64,000 nucleotides of DNA, taken from the NCBI GenBank assembly GCA_900465685.1, contig UEGR01000003.1, positions 362,997 through 426,996 on the forward strand, written 5' to 3'. The position numbers were made by a program, and so were the translations under genes. A model generated the notes under the pieces. That model was not told the origin of the DNA. It saw nothing but the letters and a program-made list of their open reading frames with translations, and ran no database searches. Origin of the DNA: Hyphomicrobiales bacterium (GTDB lineage Bacteria; Pseudomonadota; Alphaproteobacteria; Rhizobiales; Rhizobiaceae). This document shows positions 1-8,593 of the stretch, in pieces (the first letter of the stretch is position 1; every line of letters begins with the position of its first letter).

Positions 1-2
1 TG

Positions 3-1283
3 GCGCGCGATTTTGCTGTCGGCGCGCCTTCCATGAGCGTTGCGCTGACCTCCTATCTGCTCAGTCTCGCCATTTTCATTCCGGCCAGCGGCAAGATCGC
101 CGACCGCTTCGGCACGCGCACGGTTTTCCGCTTCGCAATTGCAATCTTCATTCTGGGTTCCGTGCTCTGCGCACAGGCGCCAAACCTGCCATGTCTGGTC
201 GCAGCCCGACTATTGCAGGGCGCAGGCGGCGCGATGATGCTGCCGGTTGGCCGTCTGGTGTTGATCCGTTCGGTGGAACGCAAGGATCTCATCGCTGCCA
301 TGTCGTGGATGCTGGTGCCCGCGCTTATGGGCCCTATTCTCGGGCCGCCGCTTGGCGGTTTGTTCGTGACATTTCTGGACTGGCGCTGGATTTTCTACAT
401 CAATGTGCCCATCGGTATTCTGGGCATGGTGTTCGTGTCGCTTTATATCGGTGAATATAAAAGCGAAACGCGCGAACCTTTCGATTTCGTGGGTCTGATC
501 CTGTCGGGTATTGCGCTTGGCGCTTTGCTGTTCAGCCTGGAAACAGCGAGCAATCCGGGGGAAGGGAACCTCGCGCTGAAGCTCTTTGTCGTCGGTGTTG
601 TTTTCGGCGTTGCCACAATCGTCCATTCGCGCCGCCATCCCGCGCCGATGCTCGATTTTTCGCTGATGCGCATTGAAAGCTTCGGAACATCGATGATTGC
701 AGGTTCGATCACCCGCATCACGCAGGGCGCGCACCCGTTTCTGCTGCCGCTGATGCTCCAGATCGGCTTTGGTCTGTCGGCTGTGGCGGCAGGCAATATG
801 GTGCTTGCGACCGCGCTTGGCGCGCTGGCGATGAAGGCCTTTGCGCCGCGGATCATCCGGCGGTTCGGCTTCCGGCAGTCGCTGGTGGTGAATGGCATAT
901 TCTCCGCGTGCAGCTATGCGATCTGCGCTTTCTTTACACCGGAATGGCCGCATTGGCTGATCTTCATCGTGCTTGCTATGTCGGGCTTTTCAATGTCGTT
1001 CCAGTTCACCGCCTATAACACGGTGGCCTACGACAGGGTGGACGCAAAGCGGATGAGCTCGGCCAACAGCTTCTATTCGACGTTCCAGCAGCTCATGCTG
1101 TCAGTCGGTGTTTGCGTGGCGGCGCTGGTTCTTCATGCATCCATGAATTTGCATGCCCACGACGTGCCCGTCATGTCCGATTTCTCGACGGCGTTTCTCG
1201 TCGTGACCGGCATTTCGTTGACAGCGACTTTCTGGAACCTGCGTTTTGCCAAGAACGCTGGCGAACAGATGCGGGGCAGATAA
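3..1283 (+). CDS. MFS drug efflux transporter, DHA2/EmrB-like (5' end outside window)
   Basis: This is the 3' part of a 14-TM-type major facilitator (DHA2 drug:H+ antiporter). The frame is open to the left edge, and the residues before the first visible Met (ARDFAVGAPS) read as family sequence, so the Met at 33 is internal. The cytoplasmic signature GKIADRFGTR follows the first visible helix, and a motif-C-like GPILGPPLGG follows near residue 110. About ten further hydrophobic segments follow up to the stop. Family members export toxic organics or drugs using the proton gradient; the substrate cannot be read from sequence. No adaptor or regulator gene is visible in the part present. The next gene is convergent. 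Confidence 0.88.
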   Translation, partial: ARDFAVGAPSMSVALTSYLLSLAIFIPASGKIADRFGTRTVFRFAIAIFILGSVLCAQAPNLPCLVAARLLQGAGGAMMLPVGRLVLIRSVERKDLIAAMSWMLVPALMGPILGPPLGGLFVTFLDWRWIFYINVPIGILGMVFVSLYIGEYKSETREPFDFVGLILSGIALGALLFSLETASNPGEGNLALKLFVVGVVFGVATIVHSRRHPAPMLDFSLMRIESFGTSMIAGSITRITQGAHPFLLPLMLQIGFGLSAVAAGNMVLATALGALAMKAFAPRIIRRFGFRQSLVVNGIFSACSYAICAFFTPEWPHWLIFIVLAMSGFSMSFQFTAYNTVAYDRVDAKRMSSANSFYSTFQQLMLSVGVCVAALVLHASMNLHAHDVPVMSDFSTAFLVVTGISLTATFWNLRFAKNAGEQMRGR

Positions 1284-1291
1284 CGACCCTG

Positions 1292-1777
1292 TCAGGGTCG
1301 AATGCTGTCTCGGTCGGCAAGAATGGAGGCGGAATCGCAATAAAGCCGCATGATCTCCGTGTCTTTCTTGTCGTTCGAAAAGGCGTCGATGGTTTTATAA
1401 ACGCGCACTTCCGCATCCCTTATGCGGTCCGGAATGCGGTTGTCTTCCGTCACGACGAAAGCATAGACATAGTCACCGCGCGCATAGCCGATCGCCATCG
1501 TCATGTCGGTCGGATGGTCGATATCTGTGTCCTTGGTCGAGAACAGAGTATTGTCAGTCTCGAAATAGAGTTCGGTCGGGCCAGAGCCGGTCGCATAGCT
1601 GTAATAGGCTTCCTTCTTGCCTGGATTGGCCTTGGTGTCGTCAATGCGACAAAACTCGGCGCGGGCGTTACGATCCGGAATATTGCAGGCAAATTGCGTC
1701 TGCCAAGGCGGAATACAATTCGCTGTAGCGGGTAGTGGTGCCAATACCATCATCACCGTTGCAAGACATATTTTCAT
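1292..1777 (-). CDS. Small exported protein of unknown function
   Basis: A 161-residue protein whose first ~19 residues form a clear Sec signal peptide (MKICLATVMMVLAPLPATA, cleavage after ATA), so the mature form should be periplasmic. Four Cys in the mature part (near residues 21, 31, 43 and 148) could form two disulfides. I do not recognise the family. The body is acidic and polar with no membrane helix. It is convergent with the MFS gene, with 8 bases between stops, and a short inverted repeat (1284-1300) lies across the junction. Upstream on the same strand is the peptide-binding protein, whose terminator separates the two. The gene is a confident call because of signal peptide, codon use and lack of a competing frame. 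Confidence 0.7.
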   Translation of the reverse strand: MKICLATVMMVLAPLPATANCIPPWQTQFACNIPDRNARAEFCRIDDTKANPGKKEAYYSYATGSGPTELYFETDNTLFSTKDTDIDHPTDMTMAIGYARGDYVYAFVVTEDNRIPDRIRDAEVRVYKTIDAFSNDKKDTEIMRLYCDSASILADRDSIRP

Positions 1778-1900
1778 GCAAAGCCCCTCATTGTCGTCCC
1801 CGGCGCCGAATCGAGGTCTGTACCTCTATTAGCAGAAGCAAACACACGCCCGATGAGCAAGCCGTTTGCTGCCGTAACGGAAGCGGTCTGTTGAAAAGGA

Positions 1901-1938
1901 AAAGACCTCCTTGCTGTACAATCAGCAAAGAGGCCTTT
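1901..1938 (-). terminator. Rho-independent terminator after the peptide-binding protein gene
   Basis: Inverted repeat: arms 1901-1909 (AAAGACCTC) and 1930-1938 (GAGGCCTTT) with a second arm pair TTGCTG/CAGCAA inside. On the minus strand the hairpin is followed by a T-rich tract (TTTTCCTTTT). It lies about 40 bases past the stop of the gene starting at 3554. Confidence 0.75.
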
Positions 1939-1976
1939 GTTCAGGAAAGCATTGAAGCTTTTTAAATGAGGCCCGA

Positions 1977-3554
1977 TTATTCTTCGAACCAGATCTTTTC
2001 GGCCAGACGATAGCCGCTCATGTCGCCGCCGGATGGCGTCGGAGTGAAGCCCTTGATCTTGTCGGTTGCGGCGGCAAGATTGTCGGCGAAGAGCGGGATG
2101 ATTTCGCCGCCTTCATCCACCATGATGACTTGAATGTCGTGGTAGATTTTCTTGCGCTTTTCCTCGTCCAGCTCAACGCGGGCTTCGGCAAGCAGCTTGT
2201 CGAAAGCTTCGTTCTTCCAGGCGGTTTCGTTCCACGGTGCGTCCGACTGCAGGATCATCGACAGCATCGCATCGGCGGTCGGGCGAACGGCCCAGTTGGA
2301 GGCGACGAACGGACGCTTCAGCCAAATTTCATCCCAATAACCATCGGATGGAACGCGTTCCACATCAATGGTGATGCCGGCCTTGGCAGCAGCAGCCTGA
2401 TAGACCTGCGCCGCATCGACCGCGCCGGGGAAGCCGTTTTCCGAAACGACCAGCGGGATATTGCCGCTATAGCCGGACTTCTTGAAGTGGAAGGCGGCCT
2501 TTTCCGGGTCATAGGCGCGCTGCGGAATATCCTTGGAATAATACGGGTTCGACGACGAAATCGGGTTGTCGTTGCCAATAGAACCGGTGCCGCCAAGAAT
2601 GCTCTTCTGCAATTCTTCGCGGTCGATGGCGTATTTCAGCGCCAGACGCACATCATTATTGTCGAAAGGCGCCGTATCGACCCGCATCGGCAGGCAGTAC
2701 ATGGTGTTTTCAGGCGTCTTCAAAATCTGAACGCCGGGACGCGATGAAACGAGACCAACGGATCGAGCGTCGACACGGTTGACGACATGCACCTGTCCGC
2801 TGAGCAGCGCGGCCATGCGGGCCGTCGCGTCGCTCATGGCGATGGTTTCGACGGATTCCACATTGGCGCGATCCGGTGCCCAGTAATTCGGGTTGCGGCG
2901 GGTCAATGCGCGAACGCCCGGCTGGAAATCTTCCAGAATGAACGCGCCAGTGCCGATGCCCTTATCGAAATCCGCATCGAGCGGCGTAATGCCAAGATGC
3001 ACATCAGTCAGAGCGGCCGGAAAGTCGGCATTGCCCTTGTCGAGCGTGATCGTTACTTCGTATGGATCGGTCGCCTTCAGTTCGGTCACAGCGAGCAGGA
3101 AACCCTTGCCGCCGGAATTGCTGTTTTCGCCGCGATGATGGTTCAGCGAGTAAATGACGTCTTCGGCCTTCAGTTCCTTGCCATTGTGGAACTGGATGCC
3201 CTTCTTGAGACGGAATACCCACTGCGATGCATCTGGCTTGGTTGCTTCCCAGCTTTCGACGAGTGCGCCATAGAGACGGCCATCCGGTGTCGGCTCAAGC
3301 AGGGTGTTGAAGAGCTGGAAACCCACCGAATACATATAAGCTTCGGGATAAAAGGCTGGATCGAGACGGTCCGAACTCGACGCCGTATCAAGACCCATGA
3401 TCAGATGGCCGCCCTTGCGCGGCGTGGCGTCCTGCGCGCGTGCCTGACCCGGCATCCAGAAGCTGCCGGTCGCGCCAAGCGCCAGTGCGCTGCCCGCTCC
3501 AAGCAAAAACTGACGACGATTTGGGGAAAGAGAGTTCGGGTTGTGATCCGACAT
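1977..3554 (-). CDS. ABC transporter substrate-binding protein, peptide/nickel family 5 (SBP_bac_5)
   Basis: A 525-residue extracytoplasmic solute-binding protein of the DppA/OppA family. Near the N-terminus is a twin-arginine signal (NRRQFLLGAG followed by a hydrophobic stretch and AQA), so export is probably by Tat. Family core stretches include GALVESWEATKPDASQWVF and DVIYSLNHHRG, and the C-terminus reads PLFADNLAAATDKIKGFTP. The Met at 3554 (MSDHN) fits the Tat signal better than the one five codons upstream. No permease or ATPase genes adjoin it, so it is an orphan binding protein or is served by a distant transporter. Ligand (peptide, glutathione, other) unknown. Confidence 0.9.
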   Translation of the reverse strand: MSDHNPNSLSPNRRQFLLGAGSALALGATGSFWMPGQARAQDATPRKGGHLIMGLDTASSSDRLDPAFYPEAYMYSVGFQLFNTLLEPTPDGRLYGALVESWEATKPDASQWVFRLKKGIQFHNGKELKAEDVIYSLNHHRGENSNSGGKGFLLAVTELKATDPYEVTITLDKGNADFPAALTDVHLGITPLDADFDKGIGTGAFILEDFQPGVRALTRRNPNYWAPDRANVESVETIAMSDATARMAALLSGQVHVVNRVDARSVGLVSSRPGVQILKTPENTMYCLPMRVDTAPFDNNDVRLALKYAIDREELQKSILGGTGSIGNDNPISSSNPYYSKDIPQRAYDPEKAAFHFKKSGYSGNIPLVVSENGFPGAVDAAQVYQAAAAKAGITIDVERVPSDGYWDEIWLKRPFVASNWAVRPTADAMLSMILQSDAPWNETAWKNEAFDKLLAEARVELDEEKRKKIYHDIQVIMVDEGGEIIPLFADNLAAATDKIKGFTPTPSGGDMSGYRLAEKIWFEE

Positions 3555-3569
3555 GGCGGGTACTCGCAT

Positions 3570-4139
3570 TCTATGTAACGGGGCCTGTGTAGCAGGCGTA
3601 CTATTTGGTTCCGTTCTATCGGGACCGCTGATTGCATTCGTGGTAATTTTTTCTAATTTTTACGCAATTTCTGTAATAATTTTCAATAGGAATTATTACG
3701 ATCCTGCGCGTAGCGTTTCAGGCGCCCATGGCAGTCGAACAGCGCAGGCGGGGGCTGGCGTTAATCCAGATCAGCGCAGCCCTGAGCTTCTGGAGGTCTT
3801 TGCTGCAACGGTTGTGCATAAGGAAATGACAGAACCCATTGAAAAGATTGAAGTTATGATACCTAAGAATGCTCGACTGGTACTGACCATGCCTGCGCAA
3901 GGAAGTAAAAACTTTTAACCAGTCCCGCAAGGAAAGTAAGAATTTGAACTTAACTTAAATAAGTAAGTATCGATTCTTTGGCGTTCTGCCGCTAAACTCC
4001 ATGTTCAGTATGGGCGAGAGCACGCACCGAAAACTGCCACACGCAGGCGTCGGACAGAACGTGCGCGAGAAAAAGTGGCTGGAGCGCCGGTTTGACATGG
4101 TCAGAACCGAACGCGTTTTAAGGGGTGCGGAGCTAAATC
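3570..4139. other. Intergenic region, divergent promoters; contains an imperfect 20-bp direct repeat
   Basis: About 570 bases between two divergently transcribed genes. It is relatively AT-rich at 3640-3700 and 3900-3975. Two copies of a CGCAAGGAA(A)GTAA-type sequence start at 3896 and 3926 (30-base period). A plus-strand frame at 3553-3918 exists but shows no family features and begins antisense to the neighbouring gene's start, so I do not call it. No RNA gene recognised. Confidence 0.5.
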
Positions 4140-5285
4140 TTGGAGCTAGACCAAAACACGCTATTTTTCGCAGCGGGCTTATGTTCGCTTGCGGTGGCGC
4201 TAACCATTTTGAGCGTCTGGTATCAGAACCGCATGGACAAGTTCCTGCTCTGGGGCTGCCTGGGTATGATCCTGCTCGGCGCAGGCGCGGTGCTCAGCTA
4301 TTCGGGTCTTCTGGCTCTGGTTCCCTCGTCGGTGATCGCTTTCAGCCTGATGACCGTCGGCTTCGTTTTCCTGTTCATCGGTTCAAAGCAGATTTCGGCC
4401 AGACGGGTGCCCACAGGCAATCTCTTTGTGCTTTCCATCGTTGCGATTGGCGTTATTCTGGCACCCATCCTGTTGGGTTTTGTGGGCGTTGGCATCGCGA
4501 TCTTCAATTTTGTGGCGGCATTTCTGCTTTACATCACGGCCAAGGAATATGGCTCAGTCTATCATGAAGCGCCTATTCCCGTTGTCGGCATGATGACGCT
4601 CTATCTATTGACAGCCGTTTCGTTTTTCCTGTGCGGCTGCGTCATCGTCTATGAACAGCAATGGGTGATGACCAGCCTGCCAAGCAATCTGGCGGAAGAT
4701 TTCAATGCCATGATGGCGCTTATCGGCATTACGGGGATCGGGGCCCTGTCGCTGACCTTTACGCAATCGCGTATTGCGCGACGTCATGCCAATGAAGCGC
4801 GTACCGACAGTCTGACCGGCCTGCTCAACCGGCGGGCGCTTTACGACAGTCTGGCTGTTGATGAGATGCGCGCGGGCGACTCCGTGATTGTGTTCGATCT
4901 GGATGCGTTCAAGTCGATCAACGACAGTCACGGTCATACGGTCGGGGACCGCGTGTTGCTGGAATTCGCAAGCATCATCCGTGCCCATGCCGGTCAGGGG
5001 GCGATTATTGCGCGCATCGGCGGTGAGGAATTCGTGCTTATCCTGCGGCAGACCTCCAACGTGAATGTTCTCGCGACCGCTGATAAAATTCGCAAGGCTT
5101 TCGCGTCCGCTTCGTTCGACACGACGCGCGATCCATTCAGCACGACCACGAGTGCGGGTATTGCCTTCCTCACGGCAGCCGATTCCGGGTTTGAGACCGT
5201 TTTCCGTCGTGCCGACGCCGCGCTTTATCGCGCCAAGGATCTGGGCCGTAACCGGATTTGTACCGAGTTGCAGATCGTCGCCTGA
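4140..5285 (+). CDS. Membrane-anchored diguanylate cyclase (GGDEF)
   Basis: A 381-residue inner-membrane protein. Residues 1-200 contain about six hydrophobic helices, and residues ~215-375 form a GGDEF domain that makes cyclic di-GMP from two GTP. The domain begins with TDSLTGLLNRRAL, has the metal-site stretch FDLDAFKSINDSHGHTVGD, and an intact active-site loop GGEEF (residues 294-298). No RxxD inhibitory site is seen just before the loop, so product inhibition by the usual I-site is unlikely. The TTG start at 4140 is preceded by AAGGGG; no ATG gives a better N-terminus. It stands alone, so the sensed signal is unknown. Confidence 0.92.
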   Translation: MELDQNTLFFAAGLCSLAVALTILSVWYQNRMDKFLLWGCLGMILLGAGAVLSYSGLLALVPSSVIAFSLMTVGFVFLFIGSKQISARRVPTGNLFVLSIVAIGVILAPILLGFVGVGIAIFNFVAAFLLYITAKEYGSVYHEAPIPVVGMMTLYLLTAVSFFLCGCVIVYEQQWVMTSLPSNLAEDFNAMMALIGITGIGALSLTFTQSRIARRHANEARTDSLTGLLNRRALYDSLAVDEMRAGDSVIVFDLDAFKSINDSHGHTVGDRVLLEFASIIRAHAGQGAIIARIGGEEFVLILRQTSNVNVLATADKIRKAFASASFDTTRDPFSTTTSAGIAFLTAADSGFETVFRRADAALYRAKDLGRNRICTELQIVA

Positions 5286-5484
5286 TCGATTTCACATGTC
5301 TCTGGAAGGGCTTTAGGGCACGCCAAAAGCGTGGCTTTGCGCCTTATTATGGAGAAATTATCCACGAAGTCTGGTTATTCCTTCCAAACTGGAAGGAGTT
5401 AGCTTCATTCTGCCCGACTAATCAGCGAGCAATTTTTTTGAGATTGTCCGTTTCAATAATCACTGTTTTGAAACGAGGTTCATC

Positions 5485-5892
5485 GTGATCGACAATCGTA
5501 CCGCACCTTATGCGATCTTCATTCTGCGTCTCGCGCTCGGCATTCTGTTCCTGGCCCATGCGGGTCTGAAACTCTTCGTCTTCACCCCTGCCGGAACGGC
5601 TGCCTTCTTCGGATCGCTCGGCCTGCCGGGCTGGTTCGCCTATGTCACCATCCTCTGGGAAATAATTGGTGCCGTCGCGCTGATCATCGGCGTCTATCCG
5701 CGTGTTGCGGCTGCTGCCCTGATCCCGATCCTGCTCGGTGCGATCTTCACGGTCCACGGCGCAGCCGGCTTCTTCTTCACCAATGCCAATGGCGGTTGGG
5801 AATTCCCGGCATTCTGGATTGTCGGTCTTGCCGTGGTGGCACTTGCAGGCAACGGCGCTTTTGCGTTGAAGCCGGGCGCATCCGCGAGCTGA
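5485..5892 (+). CDS. DoxX family membrane protein
   Basis: A 135-residue protein with four predicted TM helices. The family start is typical (IFILRLALGILFLAHAGLKLF), as is the central GLPGWFAYVTILWEIIGAVALIIG. DoxX/DUF417-type proteins are small inner-membrane proteins linked to redox or sulfur metabolism in some bacteria, but most members have no assigned reaction. The start is GTG at 5485, with ACGAGG eight bases upstream. The next gene (glutathionyl-hydroquinone reductase) follows on the same strand after 82 bases, so the two may share a transcript, which would fit a redox or quinone-stress role; this is inference. Confidence 0.88.
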   Translation: MIDNRTAPYAIFILRLALGILFLAHAGLKLFVFTPAGTAAFFGSLGLPGWFAYVTILWEIIGAVALIIGVYPRVAAAALIPILLGAIFTVHGAAGFFFTNANGGWEFPAFWIVGLAVVALAGNGAFALKPGASAS

Positions 5893-5974
5893 CGCCAAAA
5901 CGCACTGTTCCGCAATGCGGGGAGGTGGCCTATGCTCCTCTCCGCACTTTTCCCGATCATCAAGGATAGATGCC

Positions 5975-6943
5975 ATGCTCGTAGACGGAAAATGGACTGA
6001 AGACTGGCAACCGGTCCAGGCCAAGGATGAAAAAGGCGGCTTCGTGCGCCAGATTTCCGGCTTCCGCAACTGGGTCACCCCGGACGGCAGCGCGGGACCT
6101 ACCGGCGAGGCGGGTTTCAAAGCCGAGCCCGACCGCTACCATCTCTATGTCGCCTATATCTGTCCGTGGGCGTCGCGCACGCTGATCGCGCGCAAGCTGA
6201 AAGGGCTGGATAAGCTCATTTCGATCTCCGTCGTGGAGCCAGCGTTAACGGATCAGGGCTGGCGTTTTGGTGACTATCCGGGTTCCAACCGCGATAGCCT
6301 CAACGGCGCGACCTATATGCATGAGCTTTATACGAAGGCCGATCCCCACTATACGGGACGCGCCACTGTGCCGGTATTGTGGGACAAAAAGACGAAAACC
6401 ATCGTCAATAATGAATCCGCCGATATTGTCCGTATGTTCAATACCGGCTTTGGCGATCTCGCCAATAACGATATCGATCTTTACCCGGAGCTGCTGCGCG
6501 CGGAAATCGATGCGCTGAACGAGCATATCTATCCAAGCCTGAACAATGGCGTCTATCGGGCCGGGTTTGCCACCACGCAGATTGCCTATGATGAAGCTTT
6601 CCGCGATGTGTTCCGCACGCTGGACGAGCTGGAGGCTCGGCTTTCAGGCAATGGACCGTTCCTGTTCGGGGATCGCTTCACCGAAACGGATATCCGCCTG
6701 TTCGTTACTCTGGTGCGCTTCGATGCGGCCTATCACGGCCTGTTCAAGTGCAATCTGCGGCGACTGGTTGACTACTCCGCGCTCAGTGCCTGGCTGACGC
6801 GCATTCTGGATATCCCCGGCATTCGCGAAACGGTCAATATCGATCACATCAAGCGCGGCTACTATTCCATCAAGGCGCTGAACCCCACCGGCATCGTGCC
6901 GCTTGGGCCAGATTTGCCGGGGTTGGCTCCGGTTCACATTTGA
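5975..6943 (+). CDS. Glutathionyl-hydroquinone reductase (YqjG/Ecm4, Xi-class GST)
   Basis: A 322-residue protein matching Xi-class glutathione transferases, which reduce glutathionyl-hydroquinones using GSH. The N-terminal thioredoxin-like domain holds the diagnostic CPWA with the catalytic Cys at residue 63 (YICPWASRTL). Also typical are WRF near SVVEPALTDQGWRF, the VPVLWDKKTKTIVNNESADI segment, and the C-terminal helical domain with FGDRFTETDIRLFVTLVRFD. The ATG at 5975 has AAGGAT 8 bases upstream; the frame is open further left but lacks family sequence. Cytosolic; probably recycles quinones or protects against chlorinated or quinone electrophiles. The stop overlaps the possible TTG start of the next gene. 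Confidence 0.95.
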   Translation: MLVDGKWTEDWQPVQAKDEKGGFVRQISGFRNWVTPDGSAGPTGEAGFKAEPDRYHLYVAYICPWASRTLIARKLKGLDKLISISVVEPALTDQGWRFGDYPGSNRDSLNGATYMHELYTKADPHYTGRATVPVLWDKKTKTIVNNESADIVRMFNTGFGDLANNDIDLYPELLRAEIDALNEHIYPSLNNGVYRAGFATTQIAYDEAFRDVFRTLDELEARLSGNGPFLFGDRFTETDIRLFVTLVRFDAAYHGLFKCNLRRLVDYSALSAWLTRILDIPGIRETVNIDHIKRGYYSIKALNPTGIVPLGPDLPGLAPVHI

Positions 6944-7569
6944 AAGTGAATGACAGACAGATGCATTCTTTGATTATCTTTCTCCACGGTGTCGGCAGTC
7001 GCGGGGCGGATCTCGCTTCGCTTGGCGAGTTCTGGGCCGATGCCTTGCCCGGCGCGGCATTCGCAGTACCGGATGCGCCCTTTCCCTTCGATCAGGGTGG
7101 TATCGGGCGTCAATGGTTCAGCGTCAGCGGTGTTACGCCCGCCAATCGCCCGCAGCGAATTGTCGAGGCGCGTGCGGCTTTTGATGAAACTCTGACGCGG
7201 ATCATTGCCGAGCATGGCTTTGCCGATAAGCTCGACCGTGTAGTGCTCGTTGGTTTTTCCCAAGGCGCGATCATGTCGCTTGATGCGCTTGTTTCGGGTC
7301 GCTGGCCGGTTGCCGCCGTGGTTGCCTTTTCCGGCAGACTGGCTTCGCCGGAACCTTTCACACCGACACTTGCGACACAGGCCCTGCTGGTGCATGGCAG
7401 CGCCGATCCGGTCATTCCGGCAAGCGAATCCGAAAGCGCAAATGCGCGCTTTGCCGGTATCGGTGTGAACTCCACCTGCCATATTCTGCGCGGCGTCGGG
7501 CATACGATATCGTCTGAAGGCGCGGTCATGGCTGCCGCATTCTTGCGGTCTGTTTTGAAGCTTGGATAA
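6940..7569 (+). CDS. Phospholipase/carboxylesterase family alpha/beta hydrolase
   Basis: A 209-residue alpha/beta hydrolase of the small carboxylesterase (Abhydrolase_2, YpfH-like) group. The visible triad is Ser107 in GFSQG, Asp in HGSADPVIP, and His in GVGHTIS; the oxyanion loop is LHGVGSRG. The start is uncertain. TTG at 6940 overlaps the previous stop (TTGA), while ATG at 6961 (MHSLIIFLHG) gives a conventional N-terminus of 202 residues. Neither has a strong ribosome site. Close coupling suggests co-transcription with the glutathione transferase. Substrate unknown; members hydrolyse short acyl esters. Confidence 0.88.
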   Translation: MKVNDRQMHSLIIFLHGVGSRGADLASLGEFWADALPGAAFAVPDAPFPFDQGGIGRQWFSVSGVTPANRPQRIVEARAAFDETLTRIIAEHGFADKLDRVVLVGFSQGAIMSLDALVSGRWPVAAVVAFSGRLASPEPFTPTLATQALLVHGSADPVIPASESESANARFAGIGVNSTCHILRGVGHTISSEGAVMAAAFLRSVLKLG

Positions 7570-7631
7570 TTTCCAGATTAAGCTATTTTCCTGCCTTGTG
7601 AGACGGAAAATAGCTGGAATGGAAGCAATCA

Positions 7632-8549
7632 ATGGATCGGCTTGACTGCGAACGTATGTTCGTTGCGGTGCTGGATACGGGCAGTTTTTCAGCGGCGGCG
7701 CAACGGCTTGGGACAAGCAGCGGTCAGGCATCCAAACTCGTATCAAGGCTGGAGGCTGATCTTGGCGTCCAGCTCATCAAGCGCACCACGCGCGCCTTGT
7801 CACCGACAGAGGTCGGATACGCCTATTACGAGCGTATGAAGGGGCTGTTGCAGGACTTCGACTCCTTGGAAGCGTCGGTGCGCAATGCATCGGGCGCTCC
7901 GACCGGGCGCATAAGGCTGACGGCGCCGATGTCATTCGGCACTTTGCGGCTGACGCCGGTATTGCTGAAATTTGCGCAGTCTTTTCCCGATATTCAGATC
8001 GATGTGAGCTTTTCCGATCGCGTTGTCAGTCTGATCGATGAAGGCTTCGATATCGGCGTGCGGATCGGCAAGCCGCTCGATAGCAGCCTGATTGCCCGCA
8101 GGCTATGCGATGCGCGGGTGGTTCTTGTGGCCACGCCATCCTATCTCGCCGAGCACGGAGCGCCGGTTCATCCGCAAGATCTGACGCGGCATAGCTGCAT
8201 TATCGATACGAATTTCCGTGATCCCTATGTCTGGCGTTTCGCGTCGCAGAGCGGGGGCGATGCCGAGGCGGTCAATGTCACGGGCCGTTTGCATTTTTCC
8301 AATGGCGAGGCTTGTCTCAATGCGGCTCTGGCCGGATTGGGTATTGCGCATGTACCGACATTCATTGCCGGTCCATCCATCCGTGAAGGGCGCGTTCAAC
8401 GCGTTTTGGGGGATTTTGAAAGCAAGCCGCTTGGCATCCATGCGGTCTACCCGCCTGCGCGCCATCTCGCGATCAAGGTGCGCACCCTCGTCGACTATCT
8501 GGCCGAGAGTTTTCGCGGTGAGCCCGATTGGGATCGGGGTTGGCATTAA
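7632..8549 (+). CDS. LysR-family transcriptional regulator
   Basis: A 305-residue LysR-type regulator. The winged helix-turn-helix occupies residues ~5-63 (FVAVLDTGSFSAAAQRLGTSSGQASKLVSRLE), followed by the linker helix and a periplasmic-binding-like effector domain from ~residue 90. The subgroup resembles the CrgA/AaeR-type LysR proteins, which end in LxIHAVYPPARHL. Effector and targets are not evident. The upstream genes run the same way, so a divergent target is not obvious. A family autoregulation site may lie in 7570-7631. Confidence 0.93.
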   Translation: MDRLDCERMFVAVLDTGSFSAAAQRLGTSSGQASKLVSRLEADLGVQLIKRTTRALSPTEVGYAYYERMKGLLQDFDSLEASVRNASGAPTGRIRLTAPMSFGTLRLTPVLLKFAQSFPDIQIDVSFSDRVVSLIDEGFDIGVRIGKPLDSSLIARRLCDARVVLVATPSYLAEHGAPVHPQDLTRHSCIIDTNFRDPYVWRFASQSGGDAEAVNVTGRLHFSNGEACLNAALAGLGIAHVPTFIAGPSIREGRVQRVLGDFESKPLGIHAVYPPARHLAIKVRTLVDYLAESFRGEPDWDRGWH

Positions 8550-8550
8550 A

Positions 8551-8579
8551 AATGTCATGCCCGCCGAGAAGGCGGGCAT
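8551..8579 (-). terminator. Hairpin terminator between LysR gene and DUF2218-methyltransferase gene
   Basis: Stem ATGCCCGCC (8557-8565) / GGCGGGCAT (8571-8579), loop of 5. On the minus strand it is followed by an ATTTTT tract, so it mainly terminates the methyltransferase operon. On the plus strand it lacks a T-run. Confidence 0.75.
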
Positions 8580-8593
8580 ACAGCGGTCTCGTA

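Noticed and set aside
1284-1300. Terminator between the MFS pump and the exported protein gene
   Set aside because: Inverted repeat CGACCCT/AGGGTCG exists but lacks a T-run and overlaps the second gene's 3' end, so I do not call it.
3553-3918. Plus-strand frame of 121 codons between the peptide-binding protein and GGDEF genes
   Set aside because: Starts antisense to the neighbour's start, poor coding-like composition, no ribosome site and no family features.
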